45,434 nt of DNA from Clostridia bacterium (GCA_017623235.1 JAGAPN010000005.1:1-45434), one strand, 5' to 3'. Positions 1 through 10,243 are shown, counted from the first letter of the stretch. The notes: generated from the letters alone by a model not told the origin. Translations and numbers: made by a program.

Positions 1-1311
1 ACGGTTGCCCAGATGGTCGATATCATCGGTGGTACCAATATCATAGGGCAGGTTTATGAAGTAGTTAACTGATGCAAATATATCATCGGCTGTTATGTGC
101 TTAGGTATAAGGGCGCCCAAGTTAGCAGTAATAGCCTCCTTGATATCCTCTTCTGCAGTATTATTTTCAAGAATATCCTTAAGAACACGGAAGGAAACGT
201 TTTCATTAACGCCTAATTCCTTTGTGTCGAAAGAAATAAAGTCGTTAATATCAACCATACCGTTGGAAAGAATCTTAAGCTCACGAACGTTGCCGTTAAC
301 GTCCTCTACCTTAACGTAGGCCTCGCAAACACCCTTGCTCTGAAGCTCAAGAGCGCGCTCTTTAGAAACAAGCTCCTCAGGCTCGGCCAGAATTTCACCG
401 GTAAAGGGATCGGCAATCGCACGGGAAAGAACCTTACCTGTCAGACGGGTAGCCAGGCAAAGCTTCTTATTATACTTATATCTACCTACACGGGACAGGT
501 CATATCTACGCTCATCAAAGAAGAGCTGCGCAATATAACTCTGTGCGCCGTCAACGGTAGCAGGCTCGCCGGGGCGAAGCTTCTTATAAACCTCGATAAG
601 TGCATCATCCACGTTGGTGGTGGTATCCTTATCAAGAGTTGCGGCAAGACGCTCCTCATCGCCAACAAGCTGACGAATCTGCTCGTTGGTAGCAACGCCT
701 AAGGAACGCACAAAGGTGGTAAGAGGAAGCTTTCTGTTCTTATCTATACGTACGTAAAGAACGTCGCTTAAATCAGTTTCATATTCAAGCCAGGCACCAC
801 GGTTAGGAATAATAGTGGAATTAAACAGCTTCTTGCCGGTCTTTTCTTCAATTTTAAGACCGTAATAAGCACCGGGTGAACGAACAAGCTGAGAAACTAT
901 AGCACGCTCTGCACCGTTAATAACGAAGGTACCCGACTCGGTCATAATGGGGAAATCGCCAAGGAAAACTTCACTTTCCTTGATTTCGCCTGTTTCGTTA
1001 TTTAACAGACGAGCTCTAACCCTTAAGGGAGCGGCGTATGTCGTATCTCTCGCCTTACATTCGGTTACATCGTACTTCGGCTTCTCATCAAGACGGTAAT
1101 CAATGAAATCAAGCACAAGATTTCCGGTGTAGTCGGTAATTGAGGACATATCGGAAAGGGCTTCACGAAGACCCTCCTCAACAAACCACTTATATGAATC
1201 CTTCTGAATTTCAATAAGGTTAGGCATATCGATAACCTCATTAATCTTCGAAAAGCTCATACGAGTGTTTAAACCAAGCTGAACCGGCTTTACCATTGCT
1301 TCAGATGCCAT
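1..1311 (-). CDS. rpoB: RNA polymerase beta subunit, N-terminal part (cut by window edge)
   Basis: Beta subunit of RNA polymerase. The 437 codons present cover the N-terminal protrusion and lobe regions. The protein begins MASEAMVKPVQLG and contains the family-typical stretches DFPIMTESGTFVINGAERA and VSQLVRSPGAYYG at about residues 115-150. It is still open at the left edge (ends DDIDHLGNR), so the catalytic C-terminal two thirds lie outside. The ATG at 1311 is set by AAGGAGTG about 10 bases upstream. Unlike the usual arrangement, the gene upstream is ftsH rather than rplL, and a terminator plus a consensus promoter separate the two. Confidence 0.97.
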   Translation of the reverse strand, partial: MASEAMVKPVQLGLNTRMSFSKINEVIDMPNLIEIQKDSYKWFVEEGLREALSDMSSITDYTGNLVLDFIDYRLDEKPKYDVTECKARDTTYAAPLRVRARLLNNETGEIKESEVFLGDFPIMTESGTFVINGAERAIVSQLVRSPGAYYGLKIEEKTGKKLFNSTIIPNRGAWLEYETDLSDVLYVRIDKNRKLPLTTFVRSLGVATNEQIRQLVGDEERLAATLDKDTTTNVDDALIEVYKKLRPGEPATVDGAQSYIAQLFFDERRYDLSRVGRYKYNKKLCLATRLTGKVLSRAIADPFTGEILAEPEELVSKERALELQSKGVCEAYVKVEDVNGNVRELKILSNGMVDINDFISFDTKELGVNENVSFRVLKDILENNTAEEDIKEAITANLGALIPKHITADDIFASVNYFINLPYDIGTTDDIDHLGNR

Positions 1312-1440
1312 AAGCTTTAATCACTCCTTAATAATTATGCACGCGTAATACGTGCCGGACGACCGACCTGTGAACGACCTTTTTACCCCAAATCAAGGTT
1401 TCATCAGGGCATAATAGGCCATATTGACCCAGTATCAGTA
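1312..1440 (-). promoter_or_regulatory. rpoB 5' leader with small hairpin
   Basis: Untranslated leader between the predicted rpoB start point and its ATG. It holds an inverted repeat GCACG..CGTGC (about 1337-1353, 7-base loop) shortly before the ribosome binding site, and a GGTCG motif repeated on the minus strand (about 1355-1382). This could be an autoregulatory leader, but no known element was recognised. Confidence 0.35.
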
Positions 1441-1447
1441 ATTTTAG

Positions 1448-1476
1448 ATTATACAAGAAATTTTTTAGCTTGTCAA
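1448..1476 (-). promoter_or_regulatory. Sigma-A promoter of rpoB
   Basis: On the minus strand TTGACA (1476-1471) is followed after exactly 17 bases by TATAAT (1453-1448). Both hexamers are perfect consensus. An A/T-rich stretch (1500-1530) lies just upstream and could act as an UP element. The predicted start near 1441 gives a leader of about 130 nt before rpoB. Confidence 0.85.
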
Positions 1477-1541
1477 GCATATTCTGCAAAAATATTCCAA
1501 AAATTTATTTTTTTATTTTTTATGGCCTCAAATGCAAAAAA

Positions 1542-1565
1542 ACACCCGCTGAGATCAGCGGGTGT
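1542..1565 (-). terminator. Rho-independent terminator after ftsH
   Basis: Perfect 11-bp inverted repeat ACACCCGCTGA/TCAGCGGGTGT with a GA centre, followed on the minus strand by a run of seven T. It lies 7 bases past the ftsH stop codon and closes the rnj-ftsH operon before the rpoB promoter. Confidence 0.92.
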
Positions 1566-1571
1566 GAAATA

Positions 1572-3440
1572 TTATTCTTCAATTTTCTGGGGCTGGGCTT
1601 CCATTATTTCACGGAAATCATCGCCCGAAATCTTCTCCTCACGGAAGAGCACCTGGGCTACCTCATTAAGCTTGCCCATATTAGCCTTAAGAATTTCCAG
1701 AGCCTTGTCATACTGACTCATAACAATACTCTCGATTTCTTCGTCTATCATAGCGGCAATCTTATCCGAATAGTTAGGTGTAGAAGAGAAATCACGACCA
1801 AGGAATACCTCGTTATTGCCGTTACCGTAAACCACAAGACCAAGCTTATCGCTCATACCGTACTTGGTAATCATCTTACGGGCAATATCGGTAGCTCTTT
1901 CCATATCGTTAGATGCACCTGTGCAAATATCAGACTGGGTAAGCTGCTCGGCAGCACGTCCGCCAAGGAGTGAGCAAATCTGCTCGGTAAGCTGTGTTTT
2001 GGAAACGTGGCCCTTTTCCTCGGTAGGAAGATACATTGTATATCCTGCGGCCATACCTCTGGGAATTATAGAAATCTGATGAACAGGATCCTGGGTGGGA
2101 AGGAAATAGGATACAACGGCGTGACCTGCCTCGTGATAGGAGGTAATCATCTTATCCTTATCCTTAACAACGTGTGACCTCTTCTCGGTTCCCATAACAA
2201 CCTTTATGGTAGCCTCCTCAATCTGGGTCTGAGTTATTGCCTTAAGTCCTGCACGGGCAGCCAGCAGGGCGGCCTCGTTTAACAGATTGGCAAGATCGGC
2301 GCCCGTAAAGCCTGAGGTTGAATGGGCAATATCCTTAAGATTAACGTCCGGAGCCAAGGGCTTTCCACGGGAATGAACCTTAAGTATCTCTTCCCTACCC
2401 TTTGCATCGGGATAATTAACGGTAATCTGACGGTCAAAACGGCCGGGACGAAGCAGAGCCCTGTCAAGAATATCGGGGCGGTTGGTGGCGGCCATAACGA
2501 TAACGCCGGAATTCTCACCAAATCCATCCATTTCTACAAGCAGCTGGTTAAGAGTCTGCTCTCTTTCGTCGTGTCCTCCACCGAGGCCTGCGCCACGCTG
2601 ACGGCCTACGGCATCAATTTCGTCGATAAATACAATAGAGGGAGCGCTCTTTTTAGCCTCGTCAAAAAGGTCACGCACACGGGATGCGCCCACGCCCACA
2701 AACATCTCGACAAAATCAGAACCGGAAATGGAGAAGAAGGGCACCCCTGCCTCTCCTGCTACAGCCTTAGCTAAAAGTGTTTTACCTGTACCCAGAGGGC
2801 CTACAAGAAGCACACCCTTGGGGATACGCGCGCCCAGCTCGTTCAAGCGCTTGGGGTTTTTAAGGAAGTCAACAATTTCAACCAATTCTTCCTTTTCCTC
2901 GTCAGCACCTGCGACGTCAACAAAGGTGGTCTTTCTGTTGGGGTCGGCTTTCTTGATTTTAGCCTTGCCAAAGCCCATGGTTTTATCCATACCCATGGTA
3001 TTGTTCATCTTCCTCATAAAGAAGAAGCCCAGGGCAACAATGACGCCGAGCATAAGCAGGCTGGGAATAAGGCTTAACAGCCAGGAGGATTCTCCCCCGC
3101 TCTTATAGTCACTTTTTATCATCAGCTTTTCATCGTCTGTACCACGATATTTATCGTTAGTTTCGGTAACGATATCATTTATATCATAAAAGAAAAGCTG
3201 AGTATCGGCAAGAGTATAGCGGAACTTCTTTTCGGGTTCATCACGCTTTACGTATATAAGCTCGCCGCTGTAAAGATTCAGTTGATATTCCGAAATCTTG
3301 TTATCCTCGAACATTTCGACAATCTCATAATATTTCAGCTTATCAACATTTTTGGTGCTCATAGAAACAACGACCATAGTCAGAATGAATATAATCGGTA
3401 TTCCAAGATAAATGAGCACATTACGAATATTTTTCTTCAA
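1572..3440 (-). CDS. ftsH: ATP-dependent zinc metalloprotease FtsH
   Basis: Membrane-anchored AAA+ protease that degrades misfolded and regulatory membrane proteins. The 622 residues show TM1 (about 8-27), a short external domain, TM2 (about 119-142), Walker A at 214-221, Walker B IVFIDEID (269-276), the second region of homology ending RPGRFDR (about 331-337) and the zinc site HEAGH (436-440). Walker A reads GPLGTGKT where most FtsH proteins have GPPGTGKT. The likely start is TTG at 3440, with AAGGAAG upstream. It is the last gene of the operon; tilS-hpt-ftsH order is conserved in Bacillota. Confidence 0.97.
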   Translation of the reverse strand: MKKNIRNVLIYLGIPIIFILTMVVVSMSTKNVDKLKYYEIVEMFEDNKISEYQLNLYSGELIYVKRDEPEKKFRYTLADTQLFFYDINDIVTETNDKYRGTDDEKLMIKSDYKSGGESSWLLSLIPSLLMLGVIVALGFFFMRKMNNTMGMDKTMGFGKAKIKKADPNRKTTFVDVAGADEEKEELVEIVDFLKNPKRLNELGARIPKGVLLVGPLGTGKTLLAKAVAGEAGVPFFSISGSDFVEMFVGVGASRVRDLFDEAKKSAPSIVFIDEIDAVGRQRGAGLGGGHDEREQTLNQLLVEMDGFGENSGVIVMAATNRPDILDRALLRPGRFDRQITVNYPDAKGREEILKVHSRGKPLAPDVNLKDIAHSTSGFTGADLANLLNEAALLAARAGLKAITQTQIEEATIKVVMGTEKRSHVVKDKDKMITSYHEAGHAVVSYFLPTQDPVHQISIIPRGMAAGYTMYLPTEEKGHVSKTQLTEQICSLLGGRAAEQLTQSDICTGASNDMERATDIARKMITKYGMSDKLGLVVYGNGNNEVFLGRDFSSTPNYSDKIAAMIDEEIESIVMSQYDKALEILKANMGKLNEVAQVLFREEKISGDDFREIMEAQPQKIEE

Positions 3441-3461
3441 GGGTATATCTTCCTTTCTAAT

Positions 3462-4007
3462 TTACTCACTATAAACCGAGGGAGATAAAACCCCAACAAA
3501 CGGTAAATTGCGGTATTTTTCATCATAATCAAGGCCGTAGCCCACAACAAATTCATCCGGCACCTGAACACCCGTATAATCGGCAACGATATCTGCCTTT
3601 CTTCTTTCGGGCTTGTCCAGGAAGGTACATATCTTCAAGCTGGCAGGCTTACGGAGCATAAGCATAGCCTTAAGATTTGACAGAGTAACACCGGAATCAA
3701 GAATATCCTCAACCAAAAGAATATCGTAACCCTCAAGGTCGATATTAAGGTCCTTAAGTATCTTTACCGAGCCTGAGGTACGGGTACCTGAGCCATAGGA
3801 GGATACTGCCATAAAGTCAATTTTACAGTGGGTCTTAATCTCCCTCATAAGGTCGGCCATAAAGACTACCGAACCCTTTAGTATGCTGACAAGCAGAAGA
3901 TTTTTACCCTCGTAATCCTTGGTAATCTGTTCACCAAGACGCTTAACTACCGCTTTAATCTCCTCTTCGGATAAAAGCACCTCTTTAATATCTTTGTTAT
4001 CTATCAT
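3462..4007 (-). CDS. hpt: Hypoxanthine phosphoribosyltransferase
   Basis: Purine salvage enzyme that joins hypoxanthine or guanine to PRPP. The 181-residue protein has the PRPP-binding loop [13 protein letters not shown] (about 98-110) and the preceding YGSGTRTSG region (71-79). The start at ATG 4007 is chosen because GGGGGAAG precedes it and the protein then has the usual family length; an upstream in-frame ATG would lie inside tilS. It overlaps the 3' end of tilS by 11 bases, which suggests translational coupling. Confidence 0.95.
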   Translation of the reverse strand: MIDNKDIKEVLLSEEEIKAVVKRLGEQITKDYEGKNLLLVSILKGSVVFMADLMREIKTHCKIDFMAVSSYGSGTRTSGSVKILKDLNIDLEGYDILLVEDILDSGVTLSNLKAMLMLRKPASLKICTFLDKPERRKADIVADYTGVQVPDEFVVGYGLDYDEKYRNLPFVGVLSPSVYSE

Positions 4008-5325
4008 ATTTAACTTCCCCCGAATTTCCATGATTATAGATTCTTTTAACACTGAAAATTTTTGCTTTTTTTGTATTTGAATCTACGGCTACACGCTCAT
4101 CAGCACCTATACCGTAGACCCACACAACACCGACATCGTCAGCCACTACGGGAATACTATCCCTTTTGTGGGCCGGGATTTTTTGTTCGTTGAAAAGCTT
4201 TTTTAGGGTTTTGGTACAATGTCGTCCGTTTACACGGATACTGTCGGACTCTTTTCTGTACCGAAATACCAGACTGCCAACTATTTTATCACAGTCTATT
4301 GCATTTTTTAAGAACTTTTTGTTAACTTTTTCCTCATCTGTTATTAACAAATCCTCTGCAGTTACCGAAAGCACATCTTCCCTGCCCTCTTTTTCGTCTA
4401 CTACGTAGAATTTTCCGCCATAGCAACAGGCAAAAAGATCTCTGGTTATCTCGGTCCTACCGCCTTCGGACAACACCGAATAACAAAGATTTAAATGAAG
4501 ACGGTCAAGACTGCGACCGAGGGCCTCTTCAAAATAATAAAGAATAACCCTTTTAGCTATGGCCGAGTGCTGAATCTTAAGTAGCTCTGCATCCAGCTCG
4601 CCGTTTTTTAAGCATAGAATATAGATCTTACGTGCCGTCATAGCCAGAAAATCTTCATCCTCACGAAGGTTTTCACACATATCGTAAACCTTCTGCGGTA
4701 CGGCGCAATTTATCTCCTTAAGCACAGGCACAACCCTGTGTCTGAGCTTGTTGCGGGTATACTCATCGGAAAGATTTGTACTGTCGGTAACGAAATCTAA
4801 TCGGGCATTTTTAAGATAATCTTCTATTTCTATCCTGGTGCAAGCAACAAGAGGTCGGATAAAAATATCCCTTTTGGGTGGAATTCCGCAAATACCCTTA
4901 AGCCCGGAGCCGCGGGTCATATTATATATAACCGTTTCCAGGTTATCGTCAGCCGAGTGAGCTGTAGCAACAACACCCTTACAGCATCTTGCAAATACCT
5001 CATATCTTAAATCCCTGGCGGCAAGCTCAATGCTTTTGCCCTGGGATTCTGCCAGCAGGGATACCTCTGCTCGTTCTACCACAAGGGGAACGTCAAGACT
5101 CTTACAAAGAGTTCTTACAAACCGCTCATCCCTGTCCGACTCGTCACCACGGAGCTGATGGTTTATATGGATGGCGGAAAGGCTATATCCAAATTTCTGC
5201 CGTAATTCCAGCAAAACGAATAGCAAACATACCGAATCGGCGCCACCCGATAGCGCTACGGCAACCTCTTGTACATCCCGCAGCATAGAATATCTGTTTA
5301 TGGTAGCTAATACCTTATTAAGCAT
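3997..5325 (-). CDS. tilS: tRNA(Ile)-lysidine synthase
   Basis: Modifies the wobble cytidine of tRNA-Ile (CAU) to lysidine. The 442-residue protein has the N-type ATP pyrophosphatase P-loop LSGGADS (25-31), then the characteristic HINHQLRG and [13 protein letters not shown] segments, and the C-terminal TilS substrate-binding region ending in a [17 protein letters not shown] segment. The ATG at 5325 lies one base after the dnaB stop codon; an upstream in-frame ATG would overlap dnaB. The neighbour hpt overlaps its end. Confidence 0.95.
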   Translation of the reverse strand: MLNKVLATINRYSMLRDVQEVAVALSGGADSVCLLFVLLELRQKFGYSLSAIHINHQLRGDESDRDERFVRTLCKSLDVPLVVERAEVSLLAESQGKSIELAARDLRYEVFARCCKGVVATAHSADDNLETVIYNMTRGSGLKGICGIPPKRDIFIRPLVACTRIEIEDYLKNARLDFVTDSTNLSDEYTRNKLRHRVVPVLKEINCAVPQKVYDMCENLREDEDFLAMTARKIYILCLKNGELDAELLKIQHSAIAKRVILYYFEEALGRSLDRLHLNLCYSVLSEGGRTEITRDLFACCYGGKFYVVDEKEGREDVLSVTAEDLLITDEEKVNKKFLKNAIDCDKIVGSLVFRYRKESDSIRVNGRHCTKTLKKLFNEQKIPAHKRDSIPVVADDVGVVWVYGIGADERVAVDSNTKKAKIFSVKRIYNHGNSGEVKYDR

Positions 5326-5326
5326 A

Positions 5327-6718
5327 TTATCTGAACACATCCTGCGATGCAAATCTGGTAAACTTGCCGTCCCAATACAGTTCTACCGTATCAACGCTAC
5401 CGTGACGGTTTTTGGCAACTATGATTTCAGCCTTGTTGGGATCGGGTGCGTTCTCTGCATCGGTTCCGTCATCCAGCTCGGTCTTATAATAGTTTTCACG
5501 GTAAATAAACATTACGATATCTGCATCCTGCTCGATAGAGCCCGATTCACGAAGGTCAGCAAGAGCCGGCTTATGGGACTTACCCTTGGCTTCTGTACCA
5601 CGGGAAAGCTGGGCGCAGGCTATAACGGGAACATTAAGCTCTTTGGCCATAGCCTTAAGATTTCGGGTAATATCCGAAACCTCCTGTACTCGGTTCTCAG
5701 TTTTCTTGGCAGATTGCATAAGACCAAGATAGTCGATAACAACAAGGTCTACTTTACCACCGTTTACACGGCGCAATTTTGCCTTCATTTCGGGAACGGT
5801 GATACCGGGTGTTTCATCATAGAATATCTGTGTTTCTGAAAGGTGACGACCTGCATCGGCAAGTCTGCGCCACTCGTCCGAGGTAAGCTCACCTGTACGA
5901 AGCTTTTCACTTTCTATAGAGGCCTCGTTGGAGAGCATACGCTGGGCCAACTGGTCACGGGTCATCTCCAGGGAGAAAAAGCAAACGGTTTTTTTAGAGT
6001 TAACCGCAACGTTTCTGGCAAGGTTAAGGGCAAAAGAGGTTTTTCCCATACCGGGGCGGGCGCCCACGATAATAAGGTCGGTTTTGTTAAGGCCTGTAAT
6101 AATCTTATCCAGACCCGATATTCCGGTAGGAATACCCTTGTAATCATCTGCCGTCTCGGGGTCGGTAATTTTGGTAAGACGGGAATAGGTTTCCTCCTCA
6201 ATAACCTTACCTATATGAACAAGTCCAGAAACGTCCCTGCCCTGACGTATATCATAAATTGCCTGCTCGGCACGATCAAGAAGTATATTGGTATCTACGA
6301 GATTATCGTTGACGTCCTTAATAATTCCTTCGGCCGCCAGTCTGAGGCTGCGGGCGTAAAACCTTTCGCGGATTATATCTGTATATGTAGATATGTTTTT
6401 TGTTGAAGGAACGTTTTTTGCAAGCCTGGTAAGGTATTCCTTTCCGCCTGCATCGTCGAAGGTTCCGTTTTTCTTCAGCTGCTCAAGCAAGGAAATGAAG
6501 TCAATGGCAACGCCGCCCATTTCCAGCATATTGCGCAGGGTTTTATATATTTCCCGATGCTCCTTCAGGTAAAAGAATTCCTCTTTAAGCTGGGTTGCTA
6601 CCAGGTTAAGGCTTTCGGGGTCAACGATTATGGCACCCAACACAGCCTGCTCGGCATCTATTGAGTACGGAAGATTTACAACTCCCGAATCGGGAAGATA
6701 ATTAATCTGTTCAGCCAT
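5327..6718 (-). CDS. dnaB: Replicative DNA helicase DnaB
   Basis: Hexameric 5'-3' helicase of the replication fork. The 463 residues show an N-terminal DnaB domain (about 15-115), a linker, and a RecA-type ATPase with Walker A GARPGMGKT (219-227), Walker B LVVIDYLGLM, and the ENRVQEVSDITRNLKAMAKEL and SGSIEQDADIVMFIYR segments. The start is supported by AGGTGAG upstream. The order gdpP-rplI-dnaB is the same as in Bacillus subtilis (where the helicase is called dnaC). Confidence 0.97.
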   Translation of the reverse strand: MAEQINYLPDSGVVNLPYSIDAEQAVLGAIIVDPESLNLVATQLKEEFFYLKEHREIYKTLRNMLEMGGVAIDFISLLEQLKKNGTFDDAGGKEYLTRLAKNVPSTKNISTYTDIIRERFYARSLRLAAEGIIKDVNDNLVDTNILLDRAEQAIYDIRQGRDVSGLVHIGKVIEEETYSRLTKITDPETADDYKGIPTGISGLDKIITGLNKTDLIIVGARPGMGKTSFALNLARNVAVNSKKTVCFFSLEMTRDQLAQRMLSNEASIESEKLRTGELTSDEWRRLADAGRHLSETQIFYDETPGITVPEMKAKLRRVNGGKVDLVVIDYLGLMQSAKKTENRVQEVSDITRNLKAMAKELNVPVIACAQLSRGTEAKGKSHKPALADLRESGSIEQDADIVMFIYRENYYKTELDDGTDAENAPDPNKAEIIVAKNRHGSVDTVELYWDGKFTRFASQDVFR

Positions 6719-6729
6719 ATTTTCTCACC

Positions 6730-7176
6730 TTATTTATTATCGGTGACTGCAACTGTGAATTTGGCGGAGATATCGGTAAAAAGCTTTACAGTTGCGGTGT
6801 ACTCACCATAATTTTTAATATCTGCAACAGAGACCTTTTTCTTATCGATATTGATGTTAAGCTTTTTGTTGAGTTCAGAAACAATTTCCTTTGAGGTAAC
6901 CGAGCCGAAGAGTTTACCGTTGGCGCCTGCCTTAGCTGCTATGGTCACGGTAGAGCCTTCTATTTTAGCGGCAAGGGCTTTTGCTGCAGACTTGTCCTCC
7001 TCATAGTGAAAAACGGCAGCCTCTGCCTTGCTGTTAAATTCGGCCATGGCTGCTGCATTAGCCTCCTTGGCGAGATTTTTCGGAAACAGGAAGTTACGAG
7101 CGTATCCGTCGGATACATTTACCAGCTCACCCTTTTTACCCTGTCCTTTAACGTCCTGTAATAAAATAACCTTCAC
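6730..7176 (-). CDS. rplI: 50S ribosomal protein L9
   Basis: Large-subunit ribosomal protein with two globular domains joined by a long helix. The 148-residue protein has the family signature [20 protein letters not shown] at about 13-32 and a C-terminal [11 protein letters not shown] region. The length is typical. It sits between the DHH phosphoesterase gene (6-base gap) and dnaB (11-base gap), so all three are probably co-transcribed. Confidence 0.97.
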   Translation of the reverse strand: MKVILLQDVKGQGKKGELVNVSDGYARNFLFPKNLAKEANAAAMAEFNSKAEAAVFHYEEDKSAAKALAAKIEGSTVTIAAKAGANGKLFGSVTSKEIVSELNKKLNINIDKKKVSVADIKNYGEYTATVKLFTDISAKFTVAVTDNK

Positions 7177-7182
7177 TTTATA

Positions 7183-8349
7183 TCACCTTTCTTTTATATG
7201 CTCCTGTATTGCCTTTCTGAGAAGGGCATCGGCCCTTTCCATATCAGGCACTGAAATCTGGCAGGCCGCAACGGTTTTGTGACCGCCGCCTCCAAGCCGA
7301 GCCATAATTTTTTGTACATCAACATCTCCGAAGGAGCGTGCCGAAATATTTACCTTATCGTCTGACGGACACATAACAAAGGCCGCCACTACACCGTTTA
7401 TGCCCAACAGCTCGTCTGCAGCCTGGGCAGTTGCAATTCTGGTAAATTGGTCGTTTGTTTCGGTGCGAGCAATGGCGCAATTGTCCAAAAGTTCAACCCC
7501 CGAAACAATTTCATACTTTCTTTTGCAAACCTCGACAGATTCTGAAAACATTTTTTTAATAAGCACGGGGTCTGCCCTATTCTGTCTTAAAAAAGAAGCT
7601 GCGCCGAAGGTATTTGCATTGGTATTCATAACAAAATTCTTGGTATCAAGCATAATACCCGAAAGCAGAGCTGTTGCCGCAACGATTCCGGGCTTTCTGA
7701 TACCCATAAGCCTTATTATAAAGGTAACGATCTCACAGGCAGAGGAGGCCGAGCTCTTCATATACTTGGCTTGGGTGCGGTCAACAAAATCGTCCGCCTT
7801 TCGATGATGGTCGATAATTACCAATCTTGCTACCCTATCGTAAAGCTCCTGATAATCCATGATTACATTACGGTGGGTATCCAAAACAATTAGAAGAGAA
7901 TTCTCATCTACAGTATCCTCAATCTCGCTGTAATCGAATATTTCGCAATCCTTATCGCTGAAACGCAAAAAGTCAACCAGCGGACGGGCGAGGGTATTCT
8001 GCTTATTAACAACAAGCTTTACATTATATTTATCACGCAAAGCAGAGTATAAACCGTAAGAGGAGCCTACAGAATCCAGGTCGGAAAACTTGTGGCCCAT
8101 AATATAGACGGTTGAAGAGGTTTTTAGCAGTTTCTTCAGCTTTTTGGTAAAGCGAATAAGTTTATAATCAACGTTTACCATTCCGCTTACAGATCTATAC
8201 AGTCCAAAGGCCCACAACACAAGGCAAAGAGAAAAGGCAACGGCTATGAAACCCAAAACGGTTCCTGCCGTGAACATATATACGGTAAATACCGTGCATA
8301 TTATACATAAAATTATGGGAAACAGCGCTTTTAAAGAAAAGCTCTTCAC
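7183..8349 (-). CDS. Membrane DHH-DHHA1 phosphoesterase, GdpP-like without PAS/GGDEF domains
   Basis: Probable cyclic-di-AMP phosphodiesterase. Two N-terminal membrane segments (about 8-26 and 29-50) are followed by a short linker and, at residue 84, directly by the DHH domain: MGHKFSDLDS (84-93), LDTH (155-158), DHHR (179-182). The DHHA1 glycine motif GGGGHK lies near the C-terminus. Canonical GdpP/YybT (about 650 aa) carries PAS and degenerate GGDEF domains between the membrane part and DHH; this 388-aa protein lacks them. The reading frame is intact and gdpP-rplI-dnaB synteny is kept, so it is a compact ortholog and not a remnant. The start is GTG 8349 with GGAGGTG upstream. Confidence 0.88.
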   Translation of the reverse strand: MKSFSLKALFPIILCIICTVFTVYMFTAGTVLGFIAVAFSLCLVLWAFGLYRSVSGMVNVDYKLIRFTKKLKKLLKTSSTVYIMGHKFSDLDSVGSSYGLYSALRDKYNVKLVVNKQNTLARPLVDFLRFSDKDCEIFDYSEIEDTVDENSLLIVLDTHRNVIMDYQELYDRVARLVIIDHHRKADDFVDRTQAKYMKSSASSACEIVTFIIRLMGIRKPGIVAATALLSGIMLDTKNFVMNTNANTFGAASFLRQNRADPVLIKKMFSESVEVCKRKYEIVSGVELLDNCAIARTETNDQFTRIATAQAADELLGINGVVAAFVMCPSDDKVNISARSFGDVDVQKIMARLGGGGHKTVAACQISVPDMERADALLRKAIQEHIKER

Positions 8350-8368
8350 AGCCGCTCACCTCCTTATT

Positions 8369-10144
8369 TTAGATATCCATTATAATGGGTAAAACCATAG
8401 GGCTTCTGCGAGTAACTTCATAAATGTGCTTAGAGATACCGTCACGCAGGCGAAGCTTAACGGTATTGCGATCACGAACACGATGAATATAACAGTTTTC
8501 CAGAATATCCTCCGCAACCTCGGTAACCTCGCTGATAAGCTGCTCGGATTCCTTCATATAAACAAAGCCTCTTGAAACGATATCGGGACCGGATACCACC
8601 ATATTTGTAGCAGAATCCATAACTACGTTGATAATAATAATTCCGTCCTCGGCCAGGTGCTTACGGTCACGAAGCACCACGCCGCCTACATCGCCTACGC
8701 CCAGGCCGTCAACAAGAATTCGACCTGAAGGAACCTGTGCAGAGGCCTTAATACCCTGTTTTGAAAGCTCGATAACATCACCTATACCCGCAATAAGGAT
8801 ATTCTCCTTGGGCACACCCATTGTATGGGCCAGCATTGCATGCTTATAAAGGTGCTTCTGCTCGCCGTGCAAGGGAATATAGAACTTGGGCTTGACCAGA
8901 GACATAAGGAGCTTCAGCTCTTCCTGACAGGCGTGACCCGAAACATGCACGTCGTACATTTTTTCATATACAACATTTGCGCCACGCTTCATAAGTTCGT
9001 TAATAACCTTGCTTACAAGCTTTTCGTTGCCGGGAATGGGGGTAGCGGAGATAATTATCATATCGCCGGGGACGATTTCAACCTGGCGGTGGTCGCTGAA
9101 GGCCATACGGTGAAGAGCCGACAGGGGCTCACCCTGGCTACCCGTGGTAATGATAACAAGCTGCTCGGGCTTATATTTTTTTATCATTTCGATATCTATA
9201 AGCACGTTATCGGGTAGGTTAAGATATCCGAGCTTTGAAGCAACCGAGACCACGTTAAGCATACTGCGGCCCGATACCGCTACCTTTCTTCCACAGTTGG
9301 CGGCCTCGTCAATTATTTGCTGAATACGGTGAATATTCGACGAGAAGGTGGCGATTATAATTCGGTTATGACCTGCCTTCTTAAACAGATTTGAGAAGGA
9401 CTCTCCAACCACTCTTTCAGACATAGTATAACCCGGGCGCTCTGCATTTGTAGAATCGGCCAGCATTGCCAGCACGCCTTTTTTGCCCAGCTCACCAAAA
9501 CGAGCCAGGTCAATTATACGATCATCAATAGGGGTTGTGTCTATCTTAAAGTCACCCGTGTGAATAACGGTACCTGCAGGGGTTTTAATAGCAAAGCCAA
9601 CTGCATCGGGTATTGAGTGATTAACGTGAATGAACTCTACCGAGAAGGGACCAAACTCCAGAGTCTGGCCTGGGTCTACCACATTTAGCTTAGCTATATC
9701 CAGGTTTCTGTGTTCCTTTAATTTACCTTCAATAAGGCCTATAGTCAGTCTGGTAGCATATATGGGGACGTTAACCTTATCCAGCAGATAAGGTATGGCG
9801 CCGATATGGTCCTCATGGCCGTGGGTTACAACAAGGGCACGCACCTTATCCCTATTCTTCTCAAGATAGGTGAAATCAGGAATAACGATGTCTATACCCG
9901 GAGTTTCCTCGTCGGGGAAGGCCATTCCGCAGTCCACAAGAATTATATCATCCTTATACTCGTAGACGGTTATATTCTTTCCGATTTCGCCAAGGCCGCC
10001 CAAAGGAATAATCTTCAAGGGCATTTTGTTTTCCTTTTTAGCGGGTGCCGTCTTTTTGTGAGCCGATGAAGCAGTCGGCTTTTGCTTTTTTACATATTTA
10101 GAACCGCCTTTTGTTGCGGGTCTCTTGTCTTTTTCCTTTGACAT
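8369..10144 (-). CDS. rnj: Ribonuclease J
   Basis: Metallo-beta-lactamase/beta-CASP ribonuclease with 5'-exo and endo activity in mRNA decay. The 591-residue protein has an N-terminal Lys/Ala-rich extension (about 1-40), the metal motif HGHEDHIGA (108-116), HSIPDAVG, HTGDFKID, and a C-terminal segment with HVSGHACQEE and IPLHGEQKHL. The start is set by AGGAGG just before ATG 10144. It is the first gene of the operon running to ftsH and has its own promoter (10244-10272). Confidence 0.95.
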   Translation of the reverse strand: MSKEKDKRPATKGGSKYVKKQKPTASSAHKKTAPAKKENKMPLKIIPLGGLGEIGKNITVYEYKDDIILVDCGMAFPDEETPGIDIVIPDFTYLEKNRDKVRALVVTHGHEDHIGAIPYLLDKVNVPIYATRLTIGLIEGKLKEHRNLDIAKLNVVDPGQTLEFGPFSVEFIHVNHSIPDAVGFAIKTPAGTVIHTGDFKIDTTPIDDRIIDLARFGELGKKGVLAMLADSTNAERPGYTMSERVVGESFSNLFKKAGHNRIIIATFSSNIHRIQQIIDEAANCGRKVAVSGRSMLNVVSVASKLGYLNLPDNVLIDIEMIKKYKPEQLVIITTGSQGEPLSALHRMAFSDHRQVEIVPGDMIIISATPIPGNEKLVSKVINELMKRGANVVYEKMYDVHVSGHACQEELKLLMSLVKPKFYIPLHGEQKHLYKHAMLAHTMGVPKENILIAGIGDVIELSKQGIKASAQVPSGRILVDGLGVGDVGGVVLRDRKHLAEDGIIIINVVMDSATNMVVSGPDIVSRGFVYMKESEQLISEVTEVAEDILENCYIHRVRDRNTVKLRLRDGISKHIYEVTRRSPMVLPIIMDI

Positions 10145-10166
10145 AAAATCCTCCTGTTTAAAAATA

Positions 10167-10180
10167 TGTAATATATTACA
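10167..10180. repeat. 14-bp perfect palindrome in the rnj leader
   Basis: TGTAATATATTACA is a perfect palindrome between the rnj promoter and its ribosome binding site, within the transcribed leader. It could be an operator for a dimeric regulator or a weak RNA hairpin. No known regulator was recognised. Confidence 0.5.
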
Positions 10181-10243
10181 TTCGCTTCATACGACCTTAC
10201 GTCCGTCATGATTCGAATAATACGACATAATTAATCAATGATA

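Noticed and set aside
1470..1973. Long plus-strand open frames antisense to ftsH (also near 2322-2774 and 2728-3108)
   Set aside because: They lie opposite a well-conserved gene, have no ribosome binding site and no recognisable domain; they arise from codon bias on the other strand.
5171..5839. 222-codon plus-strand frame opposite tilS and dnaB
   Set aside because: It spans the junction of two conserved minus-strand genes and shows no domain.
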